From Taxawa tesnikishii (nom. ined.) (Eukaryota; Ascomycota; Dothideomycetes; Dothideales): a stretch of 64,000 nucleotides of DNA. The stretch lies in the NCBI GenBank assembly GCA_030247885.1, contig JAPDRO010000009.1, positions 248,001 through 312,000 on the forward strand, in the 5' to 3' direction. Below are positions 1-12,389 of the stretch, piece after piece (within the stretch, counting starts at the first letter, position 1; each line of letters begins with the position of its first letter). Position numbers and translations under genes: made by a program. The notes under the pieces were generated by a model. The model saw only the letters and a program-made list of their open reading frames with translations. It had not been told where the DNA came from and searched no databases.

Positions 1-380
1 CTGACTTGGCAAAGCAGGTACGGGAGGTGGGTAAGTCGGCGGATACTGGCCAGATGAGAGACCAGGGTTCGAAGAAGGTGGGGCGGTGATGGGAACTGCT
101 GCGGATGGCTGGACCGTTTGAGACGAATGAGGTGAGACTGGACGGTGCTGATGTGGGAAGGTAAGAATCCGGGGGTGCTGGTACGACGGTTGAGCTGGCG
201 GTGGTGGTAAGAGGCCCTGATTAGAAGTGCGAGGGAGATTCTGAACGGTGGAAACGGTCAGCCGTTTAGGATGTAGGAATAGGTGTAAGGAATGGTAGTG
301 GAGGATCCGTGTGAAACGTGAATGGAAAAAGAAATCCTGGCAAAGGTAGAAGACGGGGATAGATGAGTGCCAGCGAACCG
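1..380 (-). CDS. Partial gene at left edge: proline/serine/glutamine-rich internal exon
   Basis: On the minus strand one frame stays open from the left edge to about position 466 and encodes a Pro/Ser/Gln/Thr-rich stretch, for example PPTYPPPVPALPSQ next to the edge and LLPPPPAQPSY further in. At position 381 it is preceded by a good intron 3' end: a CTAAC branch-like element about 25 nt before a CAG. The exon would therefore run 380 to 1 and continue off the window. I see no start codon for it. A GTAAGA donor near 878 on the minus strand could be the other end of that intron, which would place the first exon or 5' UTR beyond 880. The composition resembles the disordered part of fungal transcription factors, but no domain is visible, so no function is assigned. 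Confidence 0.4.
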
Positions 381-1085
381 CTGGTAGATCAAGGGCGGGG
401 TGGGTTAGGATGATGTAAAAGTTGAGAGATGTGAGACCCGCAATAGATGTTGGTATGCGCGATGGTCAGGATATCTCCGTACGGAGCTTGGCCCGGTGTG
501 TGGATTTGATGGGGAGGGCGCGGACTATCGAAGTGCCAAGCTGGGAGGAGTGCTAGACAGAAGTGACAAGGGGGTATGAACATGAATGAAGACGCGAACT
601 CAGAGCTCGGACGCGACGAGCATTGCATAACAAGATAGAGGGGAGCTGGCTGGATTAGGAAAACAGAGATAGGGAAGCGGTAGGGAAGCTTGCGCGCAAG
701 CAGGTGACAGGGATTGGCAACGGGTTTGACAGGGACCGACAGATGTGCGTGGATTATGCGAGTCGGGGAGCAAGGAAGGAGGGGCTTGAAGGAAGTACAC
801 GACAAGGATGATGCGTGATGATGAGATGCGGTGCAGGATCGGATTGAAGCTAGTGTCGAGAGAGGGCAGGCTCTTACCATGTAGAAAGGCGCGTAAGTTC
901 CGGGGGACGGTGACGGACGGCGCTATGCTCAGTGCAATGCAATGCAGAGCTGTGCACCGACGAGGCGTAACGCGTGCAGCGATGGCTAGTCTGTCGGAAG
1001 GCGGCGAAGGTTGGCGAGTGAGACACAGCCAACGGGCATGCAGTAGTGGGTGCACAACGGTTCGGAGGAGGATGTCGCGAGTGGA

Positions 1086-1123
1086 TGAATGAATGAATGA
1101 ATGAATGAATGAATGAATGAATG
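1086..1123. repeat. (TGAA)n microsatellite
   Basis: About nine tandem copies of the tetranucleotide. It lies upstream of the presumed left-edge gene. The repeated HSFI peptide seen in one antisense frame is a by-product of the repeat, not a protein feature. Confidence 0.9.
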
Positions 1124-4100
1124 ACCCTTGGCAGCAAGTGCGAAAACAAAGGTGAGAATCGGGAACAGGACAAGCAGGACGATGAGGTAAGTTGGTAGGG
1201 CTAGCTGGCTGGCCGTGCAGAAGGGTGTGGAGGAGGAGGGCAGGGTGTGTTTCGGTGGGTGTTCACAGAACTGCAGACAAGACAGACACTATTGCACTCC
1301 TTGCTCGCCAGATCGCCCGCCACAGGAGCCCGGTCATCCTTATAGCTCCCAGGGACCGGGAGCCGTTCGGGCTGCAATTGCTATGACCGGATTATCGTGC
1401 TGCAACGTGACCGTGAGCGGGATCAGATTGCTCGAGGAGAAACGTCCGTGCTCTGCTGCGGTGCAAGGTGCGAGGCCAGAGCACGGCACGATGAACAGAA
1501 GCGTCGCCGTGCTCGGCTCGATGATGGCTAGTATCAGCACGATACGGGCTGGCAGCAGATTGAAAAGTCACGTCGCGCACACGCAAGGTGTGTATTCTGC
1601 GCTGCACCTTCACCCACTGAGCACCAACGGAGGTAGCCAAACTACGTTAGCTGGTTCGGAATGCTGGCGGGAGTGGGGTCCATCGTGGTCAACCTGTCAC
1701 TGGTTCCCAAATTCGAAACAGCGCCACGGCCAAACGCTCTTCAACGGTGATCCCTCGCTTGCCATGCTTCCATCCCGTCGACCGTTTCGCGTGGCTCGCC
1801 CGCCCACTGACGCCTGGCGCATCGCTAAAGCGCACTGCTAGCCGCTAGCTCCTCCCTGCTACCGACTACTGTACCTGTACCGCCGTCGACTGATCCGGGT
1901 GTGCTGCACGGAGTCAGAGAGCGCTGCAAGAGCTGCCGAACTTGCAAAGCGCCATGCAATCTGTCTCTGACCTGACGTGGATCTCCAAGCCGCCGCCTGA
2001 CTTCACATTACTGGCGGTCTTGGCAGCAACAGTGGCATCAGCAGTGTCAGCAGCAGTAGCAGCAGCAGTAGCAGCAGCGCTGGCAGTTTATCTAGTCTAA
2101 CATGATGAACGATCGACAACTGAATACTGTACTGTAGCGTCACGTAGCACAGGCACCACATTAGAGCCGGAGACGTCTCCAGCCCTTAGTCTCTTCTCGT
2201 GGGCGCCGCGTTTTCGTGGTACCGAGCATTTCTCTCTGGATGCGGCGCACACGATGCACGCGGCGCTGCGTTTTAGCCTCGCGCTCCTTCGAGCTTCACC
2301 GCTTTCCGCTCCCGCCCAAACGTCCCTCTAGCCCCAACCGTCCGACATGACCTGCCTTGCCCAGTTATGGGTGACGGTCGCTGTTTGCAAATCCTCATTA
2401 CCATCATTCGAAGTGCTGATCATGCCCTCTCACTCTCTTTCGTCCGTTTCTCGGTGTCGTTGTCGCCGAATGATCGGCTGCCACTTCTTCATACCAAGCA
2501 GCGCAAAGCAGCGCAAAGCAGCGCAGTCGATTCGCGATGCCCGCACGCCCTTCTGCCCAAGCGTGCGCAAGGTTGAGCAAGACTGTGATAGATTGAGGTC
2601 CAAGGTTCCTCTAATCTCCCGTCCAACAAGGCGACGCGTCCGTCACGATACTTTCGGATATGGTAGCACAGAGGTTGCGGGAAGGGGAACCGGAGGCGAA
2701 TGACGGGGCGGCGGCCAGCCACCATGTTTCGCGTACGCAATGCATACTATAGGCTGCGTAAGCGCAATCCTGACATAGGGAGCCTTTGTCAGACGCGTTT
2801 TGCATCCTTTGCACAGAAGGGAAAGTTGGAGACAAGAAGAGAGAGAGAGGAGAGAGCGCGGTCCAGCTCCGATGAGTAACGCGGCTTTGCTGATAGGCCC
2901 ATGTCAGCAGAGCTTTCGAGTTGCGGCTTACGCGAGACGCAATCATACCTGTGCCTCGTAACTACGACCGTCTTGATCTGACGAATTGTCGACCATCGTG
3001 ACTACAGCAGGTTCTTCTGTAGCACAAGTCCAGAACCACAATGGCACAGGGTCACCGGGTCTCTCTATCCTGACTGTCCACGCGCAGATCACGACACCGC
3101 AGGCACCCGTTGCGTCACTTGGACGCTCGCGGGCAGGCGTCAGAGACAGACAAGGCTTCGGAGAGCGACCCCCGACAGGGATCTCCCTTCTCTGTTATGT
3201 CTTGCATGAAAACGAGACCCGCGACCGATGATCACGGAATGCCCCCGCTTGGTCACTCTTGCTTACCGCAGCGGCCTGATTCGACGCTCGGCCGGCAGTT
3301 GAACGTTGCACCAAAACGGAAAGGCACTTGTCAATCCCATCGACGATGATGGCTGATAGGATGGGCGATAAGGACAAGGCGATAACGAACGGTGCCGCCG
3401 CGGAGCAATATATGCGACACGGCGATCGCGAGTCAAGTGGGAGACTTCAGGCCGAGCCGGAGCGGCACAATGTGGATTGAGGCGAGCGGAATGCAAAAAC
3501 CCACCGTTAGCATTCAAACTCTGGCATCAGCCATGCGCGTCTGTTCGACCGAGGAACTCGTCGGATCACGTTCCTAGTCGTTTTGCACCACTGCAGCCAC
3601 CGAACTCTGATTGACGACCTGCCCGACGTTCCTACCCGCGAAACTTCGCGCTGGTTGGGGGATGGAAATAGACGGGCGCAGGTCGACGCGTGTCAGAATC
3701 GGCACGACCCTCTTGACTGCTCATGCGGCTTCTCCCCTCTATTAGAGTTTGGCACCTGCAAAGGCCCTTCGTGTGCAGCGGCTTGTCGAGGCATCCGAAA
3801 GCTTTGCAACTGAAAGCGAGGGGCCTTCCAAGGAGGAGCAGCGCCACGGGCTCTTTCGTTGACCGGTCGGTCCAGTTTGCCCTTCGCGGCCTCGGTTGTT
3901 TTCTATCAATTGTGATGTGTCACGGTCACGCCCCTAGCTCTAACAAGCTTCTCACGTTGGATGAGGAACGGGGAGCAGCTGCAAAGCATCGACAACGGAT
4001 AGGCTTGCAGCCTGGGTTCAACTGAACCGCTACATGTAACGTCAACGCAGTCCCATGTGTTGCTGTTTGGCGCCTGCGGGTGATGAGGAAAACCGTTGAT

Positions 4101-5417
4101 CAACGCCATGGTTTCGAGGGCAGCGTTTACGCCACGCTCCTCTCCACCATGCCATCCTGGTCGGCACGTGTCTCGCGGAGGGCATCCTGGATTCAGGCGC
4201 TCGAAACGGTCATGGACCTCGCACACATCCTTGCTGCACACAAAAGCTGGTTGCAGATCTGGCCAAAACGGCCCGGCCGCCTCGGAGCGATGCTAAAGAG
4301 TAGTGGTGGGAGAACCAACGGTCGGTAAGGAGACCGACTCCGTCGTCTGCTGAAGCGCCGCATGAGAACAATATACCTAATATGGGCAGTGCGCCTCGAG
4401 TAACTGGAATAACAGCTGCGACGACACTACCAATCGATCACGAGTCAATCTAAACATCAACCCTCTGATGCAGGGCAGTGGATACCTTGCCCGCCGTGCA
4501 GGAGGCTGCAATCACCCAGCCCCTTTCAAGATCCGATGCGTCTTGCAAGCATCTGTTGTCAGGGTGTTGCAAGCATCTCGTCCGACCGATGCTATGCAGT
4601 CACGGAAATATTGGGCTACAGCCATCGCTCCGACCACATGTCATGACAGATGAGCCTCAAAATCTTCAAGGAACCCCAGTAGCAAGCTGCACAAGTCGCA
4701 GCTACAGCTGCAGACAGAAGTCTCTGTTCTGAGCCCCAACGCATTACCACAATTCTCTATAGGCAAGAGGCCGAGTCCGCAATGTCTCCTATTCATATGC
4801 GCACAAAAACATTCGCTTCCACGATCTGCAACCCCCTCGTCCTGCGGCCGGGACGTCGTGTCCAATCCGCGCTTCACGATTCGACCAGCATCCCCGACTT
4901 CAACCATGGTGACGGATCTAGGGTTTCCCGTCCATCCCATCCCGTCCACACAGGTAAACCTCCCCGTCCCCAGCCCAGAACACAACGTGCGAGAGGGCTA
5001 AGAGATCGTCCCTCGACGTGGCACGATTCCATGAAAGCAACAATGCCTTCCGCCACCTCCGCCTTGCTACTGCCCTTCCATCACATGCAAGCGGGTGGTT
5101 GTTCTCACGAGTCGTGTGTGGCTGGTCGGGCGTTCTCAACAGCAGGAGCGTACCCGTGGGTCTTTCGGGGCTTCCAATCATGGTGCGGACAATGTCTGCC
5201 AAAAGATTGGAGGCCCTAGCCGTGCCGTCCATATATCATAGTAGTGACTGCGGTTACCGAATTCGGATTCGGCAGCGAACAGGGTATCTTGACACAGACG
5301 CGCCTGGGGGCTGCAGAGTGGCACGCGTCGCTCATAGGCGGGTATACACAGATAGTTTGAATCGGTGCAAGGTTGCAAGCGCATCAAACCACGGGCATCC
5401 TCAGCCTCTTCGGAACC

Positions 5418-5423
<6 letters not shown>

Positions 5424-5466
<43 letters not shown>
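5424..5466. repeat. (CA)n microsatellite
   Basis: About 21 CA dinucleotides in non-coding sequence. Shorter CA tracts recur at 33280-33303 and 52819-52850, in the 3' flanks of two other genes. Confidence 0.95.
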
Positions 5467-5469
<3 letters not shown>

Positions 5470-6351
5470 TACAGATGGGTTGATCTCGGCCATGAGGTGA
5501 CGATACCAAGGCACATCCGAGGACTGCATCCTGCAGCACCATTTACGACTCTCACCAACCCCCCCCCCACCTCAAACGTGAAACATGCACAGCATCGTTG
5601 AGCATTCGAGGTTTCGGTGTCCGATGGGGTTCGTCGTACGTCTCCCACACAGAAGACCCGGCCTCGGACGGGGATCACCCTCCCAGACCTGATTCACTCA
5701 CTCCCTTAACCCCTTCAACCCGCTTCCTATATGTGTTTACAATATGCATCCCCCTCCCCTCTCTCCCCGGCCATAGCCATCCTAATCAAATCCCTCATGT
5801 CCAACTTGGTTTTCTTTTTCCCGCAACCTATCCCCCGCCACATACGTGCCACTGCAATCCTACGAGAAGACAAAGAAAAAAGAAAAGAAAAGAAAAGAAA
5901 AGAAAAGAAAAAGGCCTCGCCACGATCCGATCTTCCCCCTTTCCGAAAAGAAAAGATCCCTGTCTCACGCAGGTACGGTCAGGGACCCGTTCCCCTTGTG
6001 CTCGAAAATCTCAAACAAATGAAAGCAGGGAGGGAGGGGAGGGAAGGGAAGGAAGGGAACGACAGTTCGCATTTTCCATACATGGATCTAAGGTGACAGC
6101 AAAAACAACGGGCATCCCAAAAAAAAAAAAGGCTTTCCAACCCCCCTCCCCCTCTTACTTCTCCTTCCCCTATCTTGGGGGATGGCCCACCAAACTCTGT
6201 AGACCGTATGTTTCGTACGTCGTGCATCGCGAGTCACAGGACGTTCTTCCATTCAGAACCCGAGCCCTTGACCTCCCCAAGTGCAAGTGTCGGATGCCAG
6301 ATTTCATGCTCCAACGAATACACGAGCGACGTGGCCTAGCGGTACAATAGC

Positions 6352-9300
6352 TCAAAGTCCACCAGACATATACGCGCCACCATCTCTACCATCATCCCTC
6401 TCCCTCCTCTTCTCCCTATCCTTATCCCTATCTCTGTCTCTGTCTTTGTCCCTCCTCTCGTCCTTGATGAAATCCGCATCCGGTTCCTGCTCCGCGCCGG
6501 GCCCGGCCTCCAGCATTCTCGGCGGCCGCTCGCGGTACTCGTCGTCGCTGTCGTCGGAGTACTCGTCCCTCTCTCTGCGATCGCGTTCCTTCTCCCTTCT
6601 TCTCCGATCGCGTTTCTCTCTCCTCTCCTCGTCATATCTCCCATCTAAGAAAGCGTCAGGCACCATGTTCTCAAATGATCAAACAGAACCGGTACGGTGA
6701 AGAGAGGGGGTGGGGGAAAGAAGAGGAAGGCAGAAAAGAAAAAGAAGGGGGATGGGGGTAGCGGCAGCACTGGCGTTACCTGAAAACGTTTTTCGTCACC
6801 GCAAGCAAATAGGAATATACGAACCTCGAATCTCCCTCGTCCTGTCGGCGAACTTCTGAATCTCCTCCTTGGTCAGCACACGCAGCACTATGACGCAGTC
6901 GAGTCGCTCTTCGAAGCGCTCCTTTGCTTCTTCGAGCGCTTCGGGGTTCACCAGTCGCCGGTCGATCTTGGTCCAACGCGCGCCTGGCGGAATGCCCTTC
7001 TTACTGGCCTGCCCACAGTTACCATCAGCAACCAGTCCCCAACGGCGCAGCAGAGCGCGGATGGCAGTCGGATGTCAAAGCACGCAAAAACTCACATCTT
7101 TAAGCGGTGCTACGCCTTCCCTGATCGGGTTGGGATCCTCTGGGAATTTCTCAGTGGGCCTCCTCAGAATACCTCTCACGGGCGCAGGCTCGTCGCGGTC
7201 GGTCGGGGGATCCACGATGCGGACACGGTTTTCACGGACGGTGCTGGCGCGGTTGTCAATAATCTCCGCTGGCTCGGATGTCATGGCCTCGTCCAGGATG
7301 CTGTGTTGCCGTTCCCGGTCCCGGTCACGGTCACGGTCCCTGTGTCGGTCTTGCTCATCGTCGAGGTTACGGCGGAGCTCACGCGGTGGAGGCGCTTCGT
7401 TGATACCAACAGCGTCCCGATTCCGATACCTGTCATCGTAGCCTTGTGGGTCAGTATACTCTTGTCTGGAATAGCCACTCGATACCGAGGGTGGTGAGTC
7501 CCTTCTGTCTTCTCGATCCCGTGGAGGGACAGCAGTGGCAGCAGTGGCAGTAGTGGCAGCAGTGGCAGCAGTGGCAGCAGTGTTCACTCCCATACTCCTC
7601 TGTACTTCCTCAAGGCGACGGCGGTACTCCTCGTCAGGGTCTGCAGCAGACTGAGATGGTTGTTCGGGCTCTCGAGAGCGCGCCTCGTCGGCGTAGTGGC
7701 GCTGGCGATCAGGCGGCGAGCGGTCCTCGTCACGGTCCTGCTCGCGGTGCTTGCGAGGCCTCTCTGTAGCACGGCCGGAGTCGATCGGAGGCTCTGGGAC
7801 GCGCTCTCTCCCGTTCACGTTCGCGGTTCTGGCTAACCACCTCACCCGCACCATAGGCAGCAGCAGCTCCCAGGCCACCGATTGCCGCTGGCAGAATGCC
7901 CGAAAGGCTGTCGGCGCTGTCTTTCGGTCCTCTATCGTGCCTGTCGTAGTCGTTCTGCCGCTCCCTGTCGCGGTCTCTGTGGCGTCTTTCTCGGTCCCTG
8001 TCTCTATCATCGTCGCGTTCGTCTCGTTGCCTCTCCCTGTCTCTTCTGCGTTGTTCTTGCTCTCGGTAGTCCCGTTCGCGGTCTTTCTCGCGCTCACGCT
8101 CACGCTCGCGCTCGCGTTCACGCTCCCTTTCCCTTTCTGCTCGCCGCTCCTCCCTATCCAGATCCTTGGCCAGCTCACGGTCGCGTCTCTCCTGCTCTGC
8201 ACGAGGGTCCTCCCAAGTACTGCTGCGTGATAGCGGTTGGGCATAGTCACGTGGATCAGGAGGCTGGACAACCGGTCTGTCGAGGTAGGGCTCTCTACGT
8301 TCGAAGCTCTCGTCACTGCGGCGCGCATCAAGGCGCTCTGGACTACCGCCTCTAATACCGAAGCCTCGACGCTCAATGCTTCGATCTTTGTGAGCCAAGC
8401 TTGGCTGCTGGTAGGGATCCAAATCTCTTGGGTCCCTTCTTGCATCATGGTTCTCCCTAGGCAAGGGGTCACGCGGTGCTGGATACGGATCGTATCGGTC
8501 GGTGGGCCGTTCCTGGTGGACAGCGGTAGGTTGGCGAGTGCTTGAGCTTCTTGTTGGGCCGTAGTAAGGGTCCTGTACATCCCTATATGTAGGCTCCTGG
8601 TAGGATGTACGGTTGGGGGAGCGGACTTGTTCACGCAGACTGCTCCTCCTTGTGATGCCGTAACCATCGTTGAGCTTGTCTAGACCGCGAGATGTTGGCG
8701 GAGGTCCCAGTTCCCTTGCGGTTGACCTGGGCTGTGGAAAGGCTTCAACGGTCATGCTCTTTGGCCTGCCACCGTCGACGCTGCCACGCCGTGAGCGCCA
8801 GCGAGGCTCGGTGTCCCTGTACATGCCAGCAGCATCCGTGTATGAATAGGTCGGATAGTCGTCGTCCGAACCGTCCTTCACCCTGACAAGTGGTCCACTC
8901 AGGTGGTATCCTTTGCGACTGCCGCCCATGCCAGAGCTGCGATAGCCTCCTCTTTCCAAACTCTCCCGCCGGGCTGGTTTAGCGGCTGCGTTCAGGTCGA
9001 TGTCGGCCACAAGGCGCGTTTTGCCGTCATCGACGCTGTAGAGCTTCTTATGCTGTTCCCGGCGCGGTGCGGATGAAGAGGCCGGTGTCACGTAGTAATC
9101 GCGATCTTGAACGTGAGTGGAGCGTGAGAGCGGGCTCTTGGGACGGTCAACACTGGCCTGGACCACATGTGGTTTCGCATGTGCCGAAAGCTGAGTGGTA
9201 GTCCCAACGGCAGGCGGGCGAACCTCAGTCAAGGTAGAGCGTCTTGGTCGGCCGCTGTAGGCATCATAGCGGTCGCTGGGTTTGGCGTGAGAGGTAGGCG

Positions 9301-9468
9301 GGTTGACATAGGTCGTGGTTGATATGGGAATGACCCTATCGGTGCTGGTCCGTGGTGATGCATAATGGGTTCGTGTAGTGTAGTAGGGATCTGTAGTCCA
9401 GCTGTCTGAGGCTCGACCAGGGTTGTGGATGCGTCGGCTCCCGGGGATGTGGAGCGGTGGTGAGACAT
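6352..9468 (-). CDS. RE/RD-rich fungal nuclear-type protein with a conserved C-terminal block (DUF8035-like)
   Basis: Exons by eye: 9468-7846, 7793-7096, 7008-6825 and about 6669-6352, giving roughly 940 residues. The N-terminal half is disordered and rich in Ser, Arg, Tyr and Pro. It is followed by an Arg-Glu repeat resembling those of RNA-processing proteins, then a short Gly/Ala-rich segment. The conserved block in exon 3 contains PPGARWTKIDRRLVNPEALE and later VLRVLTKEEIQKFADRTREI; I recall this pattern as the fungal DUF8035 family, from memory only. The tail is RDRRRREKERDRRERDE-type charged sequence. The best initiator is the ATG at 9468 (MSHHRSTSPG), but its frame meets the main frame only if one base is missing near 9440; the main frame itself is open back to 9625. 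The intron 7794-7845 is canonical and in phase. The junction between exons 3 and 4 does not resolve in phase. A 9-bp repeat at 7533-7580 encodes a Thr/Ala run. The molecular role is unknown. Confidence 0.65.
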
Positions 9469-10562
9469 TGTGAAGCTTCTTCGCTCCTTCCTCCGTAGCT
9501 TGATTGTGATGGTGGTTGTTGTAGTGGGTGGGCTGCCCGCTGTGGGAATGTTGGTTAGCTACGGGACAGAAAAACAGGATAGGGCTACCTGGCGGGCGTG
9601 GGTGTTGGCATAGGCAGCCCAGCACATTTGATCATTGCCTGGCGATGGAAACGGGGCGGGTTGGGCTCCAGTGGGAACGCATGGTTGACCATAGCGGGGC
9701 ATCAGGCGAGCTGAGGGCGTGGGACGAGACGGAGACGGGGACAGCTGGGGCGGTGAGACGTACTGGGCAAAGACGGCAAGGCTGCCAGTGTTTTCCTCCC
9801 TGCCGTGCCTGTCTGTCCTCTGGTGAGGGAGAGGTCAGGTGGATGGCATCAGGACGGTGGATGTGCTGAGCCTCGCCTTGGCCGGCGCGCAGTCGATAAC
9901 CGGTGAAGCGATGGGCGTTCGTACGTGGTGAAATGCGAGTGCAGAGTCGAGAGGGTACAGTAGTCGCGGTAGCCAGCTGTCGTCAAGGTGACCCGGCTGT
10001 GGGTAGAGTGTGAACGGGTGTAGGTGTAGGTGTAAGTGTGGGTGTAGGTGTGAGTGTGGGTGTGAGTGCAGGTGTAGGTGTAGGATGCAGAATAGCTCTT
10101 TCACGAGACGTTCGCTTTCTTCACTCCCCATGCATGAGATTCGCTGTGCAAGCTTCTGCTTCTGGCAGTGAGCGTGAGCGCGAGCGTGAGCGTCTTAACG
10201 TTTGATTGGCCCGAATGCTGCCCGACGTCATTCTCAACATGAGGGGCTCGAAGCCTACCCCCGACTCGCTGCCCAAACATTCCGTGCCGTTAATTTCCCA
10301 AGCAAAAGGGTCTGAAACCACCCGTGATTGTGGTTACAGTGCATTACCAGGTTCCGTTGTGTTTCAGAGAGGATATACACACGGCAGCTAGAAACTTGCG
10401 AAACCACTTTTTGATCGTTGCACAGTTGACCTCGATTCTGTCGTAGAGGCTTCATATCGTGATACATGACTGCCCAGGTCCGCCATTCCCAATGCTCTGT
10501 AGAGAAAGGATATCCGGTCCGGAGCATACAGGGTGAGGTTCTCGTCTTCGGCATGCTCCACC
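9469..10562. other. Intergenic: RE-rich gene promoter and GGTGTA minisatellite
   Basis: This is the 5' flank of the RE-rich gene and the 3' flank of the SDR. It contains an imperfect hexamer array of GGTGTA/GGTGTG units at 10011-10083. The His-Leu peptides seen in the minus frames come from that array. No gene is seen. Confidence 0.6.
10011..10083. repeat. GGTGTA/GGTGTG hexamer minisatellite
   Basis: About twelve imperfect 6-bp units on the plus strand, G/T-rich and purine-interrupted. They do not match the fungal telomere unit TTAGGG. Confidence 0.85.
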
Positions 10563-11404
10563 TCACATAAACAGACTTCCGCCATTCGTACTGATCATGC
10601 TTCCCGTCAAATTCTTGTCCTTCATGCAGTACAGATAGCTCTCGGCCACATCCTCAACCTGGCCCACCCTACCCGTTGCCATCTTCGACTCAAACGACTT
10701 GAACGCCTCCTTCTTCTGCTCCTCAGTCATATTACCCCAGAGTTCCTAGTAGTGACAAAGCATCAGCCAGCTTGAAGCCAACAGCAGCGCCGAACATGAC
10801 ATACCGTGTCAACAGCACCAGGACTGACAAGGTTGACCCTGATCGGCTTGAGATCGAGCGCCAGACCCCGTGTCATTGCCTGCAGTCCAGCCGCGTACGA
10901 GCCCACCACCGACCAATCCGGAATCGGCCTCTCCGAAACGGCTCCCGTCGTGAGCGTGATGGAGCTCGCCGGGCTCTTCTTCAGATACTGCGGCGCGATC
11001 TTGCCGATCATAAGAGGCGCGAAGAACCGCACCATCCCGGCCTTCTTGACCTTGTCCATCGTGACGTCCTGGATCGGGATTGTCGCGAGTGCGTCGCCCG
11101 CCGTGAACACGACGTGGTCCAGCTCGCCCGTCTTCTCGAACAGTGACTTGACGTTGCTCTCGAGCGTCGCCTCGTCGCCTAGACCGCACGCGTGCCCGGC
11201 GACCCGCTGGGCGGCTGACGGGTACGCCTTCTGCAGGCGCTCGACCGCGTTTTGCACGCGGCTCGAGTTGGACGAGGAGATGGTCACACGGCCGCCGTTC
11301 TCCAGGACGGCTTCGGCAACGCCATAGCCAATGCCTGCGGAGCCGCCTATGATGAGGACGTGGGCGTCCTTGAGCTTCTGTGTGTACTTGATCTGATCCG
11401 ACAT
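10563..11404 (-). CDS. Short-chain dehydrogenase/reductase, atypical active site
   Basis: Two exons, 11404-10805 and 10745-10563, with a 59-nt intron between them (GTATGT...CTAG), giving 260 residues, the normal SDR size. The Rossmann nucleotide-binding motif GGSAGIG lies at residues 20-26, an NAG-type position reads FTAGD, and the strand before the active site ends in TTGAVS. At the usual YxxxK site the protein reads SYAAGLQAM: the Tyr is present but Leu replaces the Lys. The C-terminal part RVNLVSPGAVDTELW is typical of a fungal SDR subgroup that I believe shares this substitution. The start is MSDQIKYT; a longer upstream frame has no coding character. The substrate is unknown. Catalysis by the classical Ser-Tyr-Lys mechanism is doubtful. 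Confidence 0.88.
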
Positions 11405-12389
11405 TGTGCTTTTGTTTATTTCAACGGTATAGCTTTCCGGTCTAGGCCAGATAGGTGGATTGGGTTGGTTGTCTGGATATACGAGAGTGATGAGAGATAC
11501 GACTAGGACATGACTGGCTAGGATATTATATATCCTTTTCCTCTTCTTCCTAACGCCGCACCGGCACTTGTCACTCTCAGACGTACCCACTAATGAGCGC
11601 CCCTCGATTTATTAATACCAGCACATTTCCTCGCTTACTGTTGTAATCCATCATTTATAAGCTACCCTTCTACGCTAAAATCTCTCATAATACAGTGTGT
11701 GGAACAGCGGAGATTGCGGCATTGATGACATCACGAGGCAAAATCTGGGGACGACTCGGACGGTCGGACGATATTTCAGATGTGAGGAACGATGTATACC
11801 ACCGAGAAGGTAGGATCAGTGCTGGTAGTGTGGAAGGTAACGAACATGAGTGGTTTGGATGCATCGAGGTGACACAGCACTATGCACAACTCTGATTAAT
11901 CCTCGTATTTACACCAAGCCCCGGCCAACGTGCATGTGCGGGCGCGGTCAAGACGAGGAGTGTTATACTCAAGAGGGAATATGCTCAGAGGGGAGCAGGG
12001 TCGGAAGGGCGCCATGCCCGGGAGCTGGCTTTGAAGACAACTGTGCGCTGCTACACTCTAGGGTGCTGAGCCAGTAGGCTCGCAGGGTCGATGATACAAG
12101 CATGTATTACAAATTGTCGTCCCGTCTTCTGCGTCAGCCTCTGCACGAAACCTTTGTGGCGTTGTATAGAGGCGCGAACCGGAACCGCAATACAGACGAC
12201 TGGTCCTTGATTTTGACACGTCAAATGGAAACACATGCACAAGAGCGAACCTCAATACAATGCCTTCACCGGAAACCCGCTTGTACGCAGTCGCGCAGTC
12301 GTCTAGCCACCGATACCCATCGCCGCTGGGTAGATCGTGCAGAGACGTGATCTGTGTCACGCCTGGTAGGCAAGAGAAAGGTCCATCTA
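11405..12389. other. Intergenic between SDR promoter and EMC1 3' end
   Basis: No coding sequence was recognised. A TTATATAT element at 11526-11533 lies about 125 bp upstream of the SDR start codon on its template side. The rest is the 3' flank of EMC1. Confidence 0.55.
11526..11533 (-). promoter_or_regulatory. Possible TATA element of the SDR gene
   Basis: An AT-rich ATATATAA-like octamer about 125 bp upstream of the SDR ATG on the minus strand, in otherwise mixed sequence. It is the only such element close to this start. Confidence 0.3.

Larger units (their letters stand above)
381..6351. other. Gene-poor 6-kb stretch with simple repeats
   Basis: No reading frame here has credible protein composition or a family match. 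The stretch holds a (TGAA)n tract at 1086-1123, a CAG-rich imperfect repeat at 2023-2082, three perfect copies of a 10-mer AAGCAGCGCA at 2496-2525, a (CA)n tract at 5424-5466, an AAAAG repeat at 5872-5911, a GGGA-type purine tract at 6024-6058 and an A12 run at 6119-6130. The left part may be the 5' UTR and promoter of the gene leaving the left edge; the right end is the 3' flank of the RE-rich gene. Confidence 0.6.

Noticed and set aside
1215-1841. 208-codon plus-strand frame in the left gene-poor region
   Set aside because: Cys/Ser/Arg-rich with no conserved block, no intron context and no codon preference; probably chance.
6315-6360. tRNA-like sequence (GTGGCCTAGCGG...)
   Set aside because: Resembles a D-arm only; no anticodon or T-arm can be folded around it.
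7794-7845. Apparent frameshift in the RE-rich gene
   Set aside because: Explained by a canonical 52-nt intron (GTGAGG...CCCAG) with matching phase.
10011-10083. Telomere-like repeat
   Set aside because: Units are GGTGTA/GGTGTG rather than TTAGGG and the tract is internal, so it is an ordinary minisatellite.
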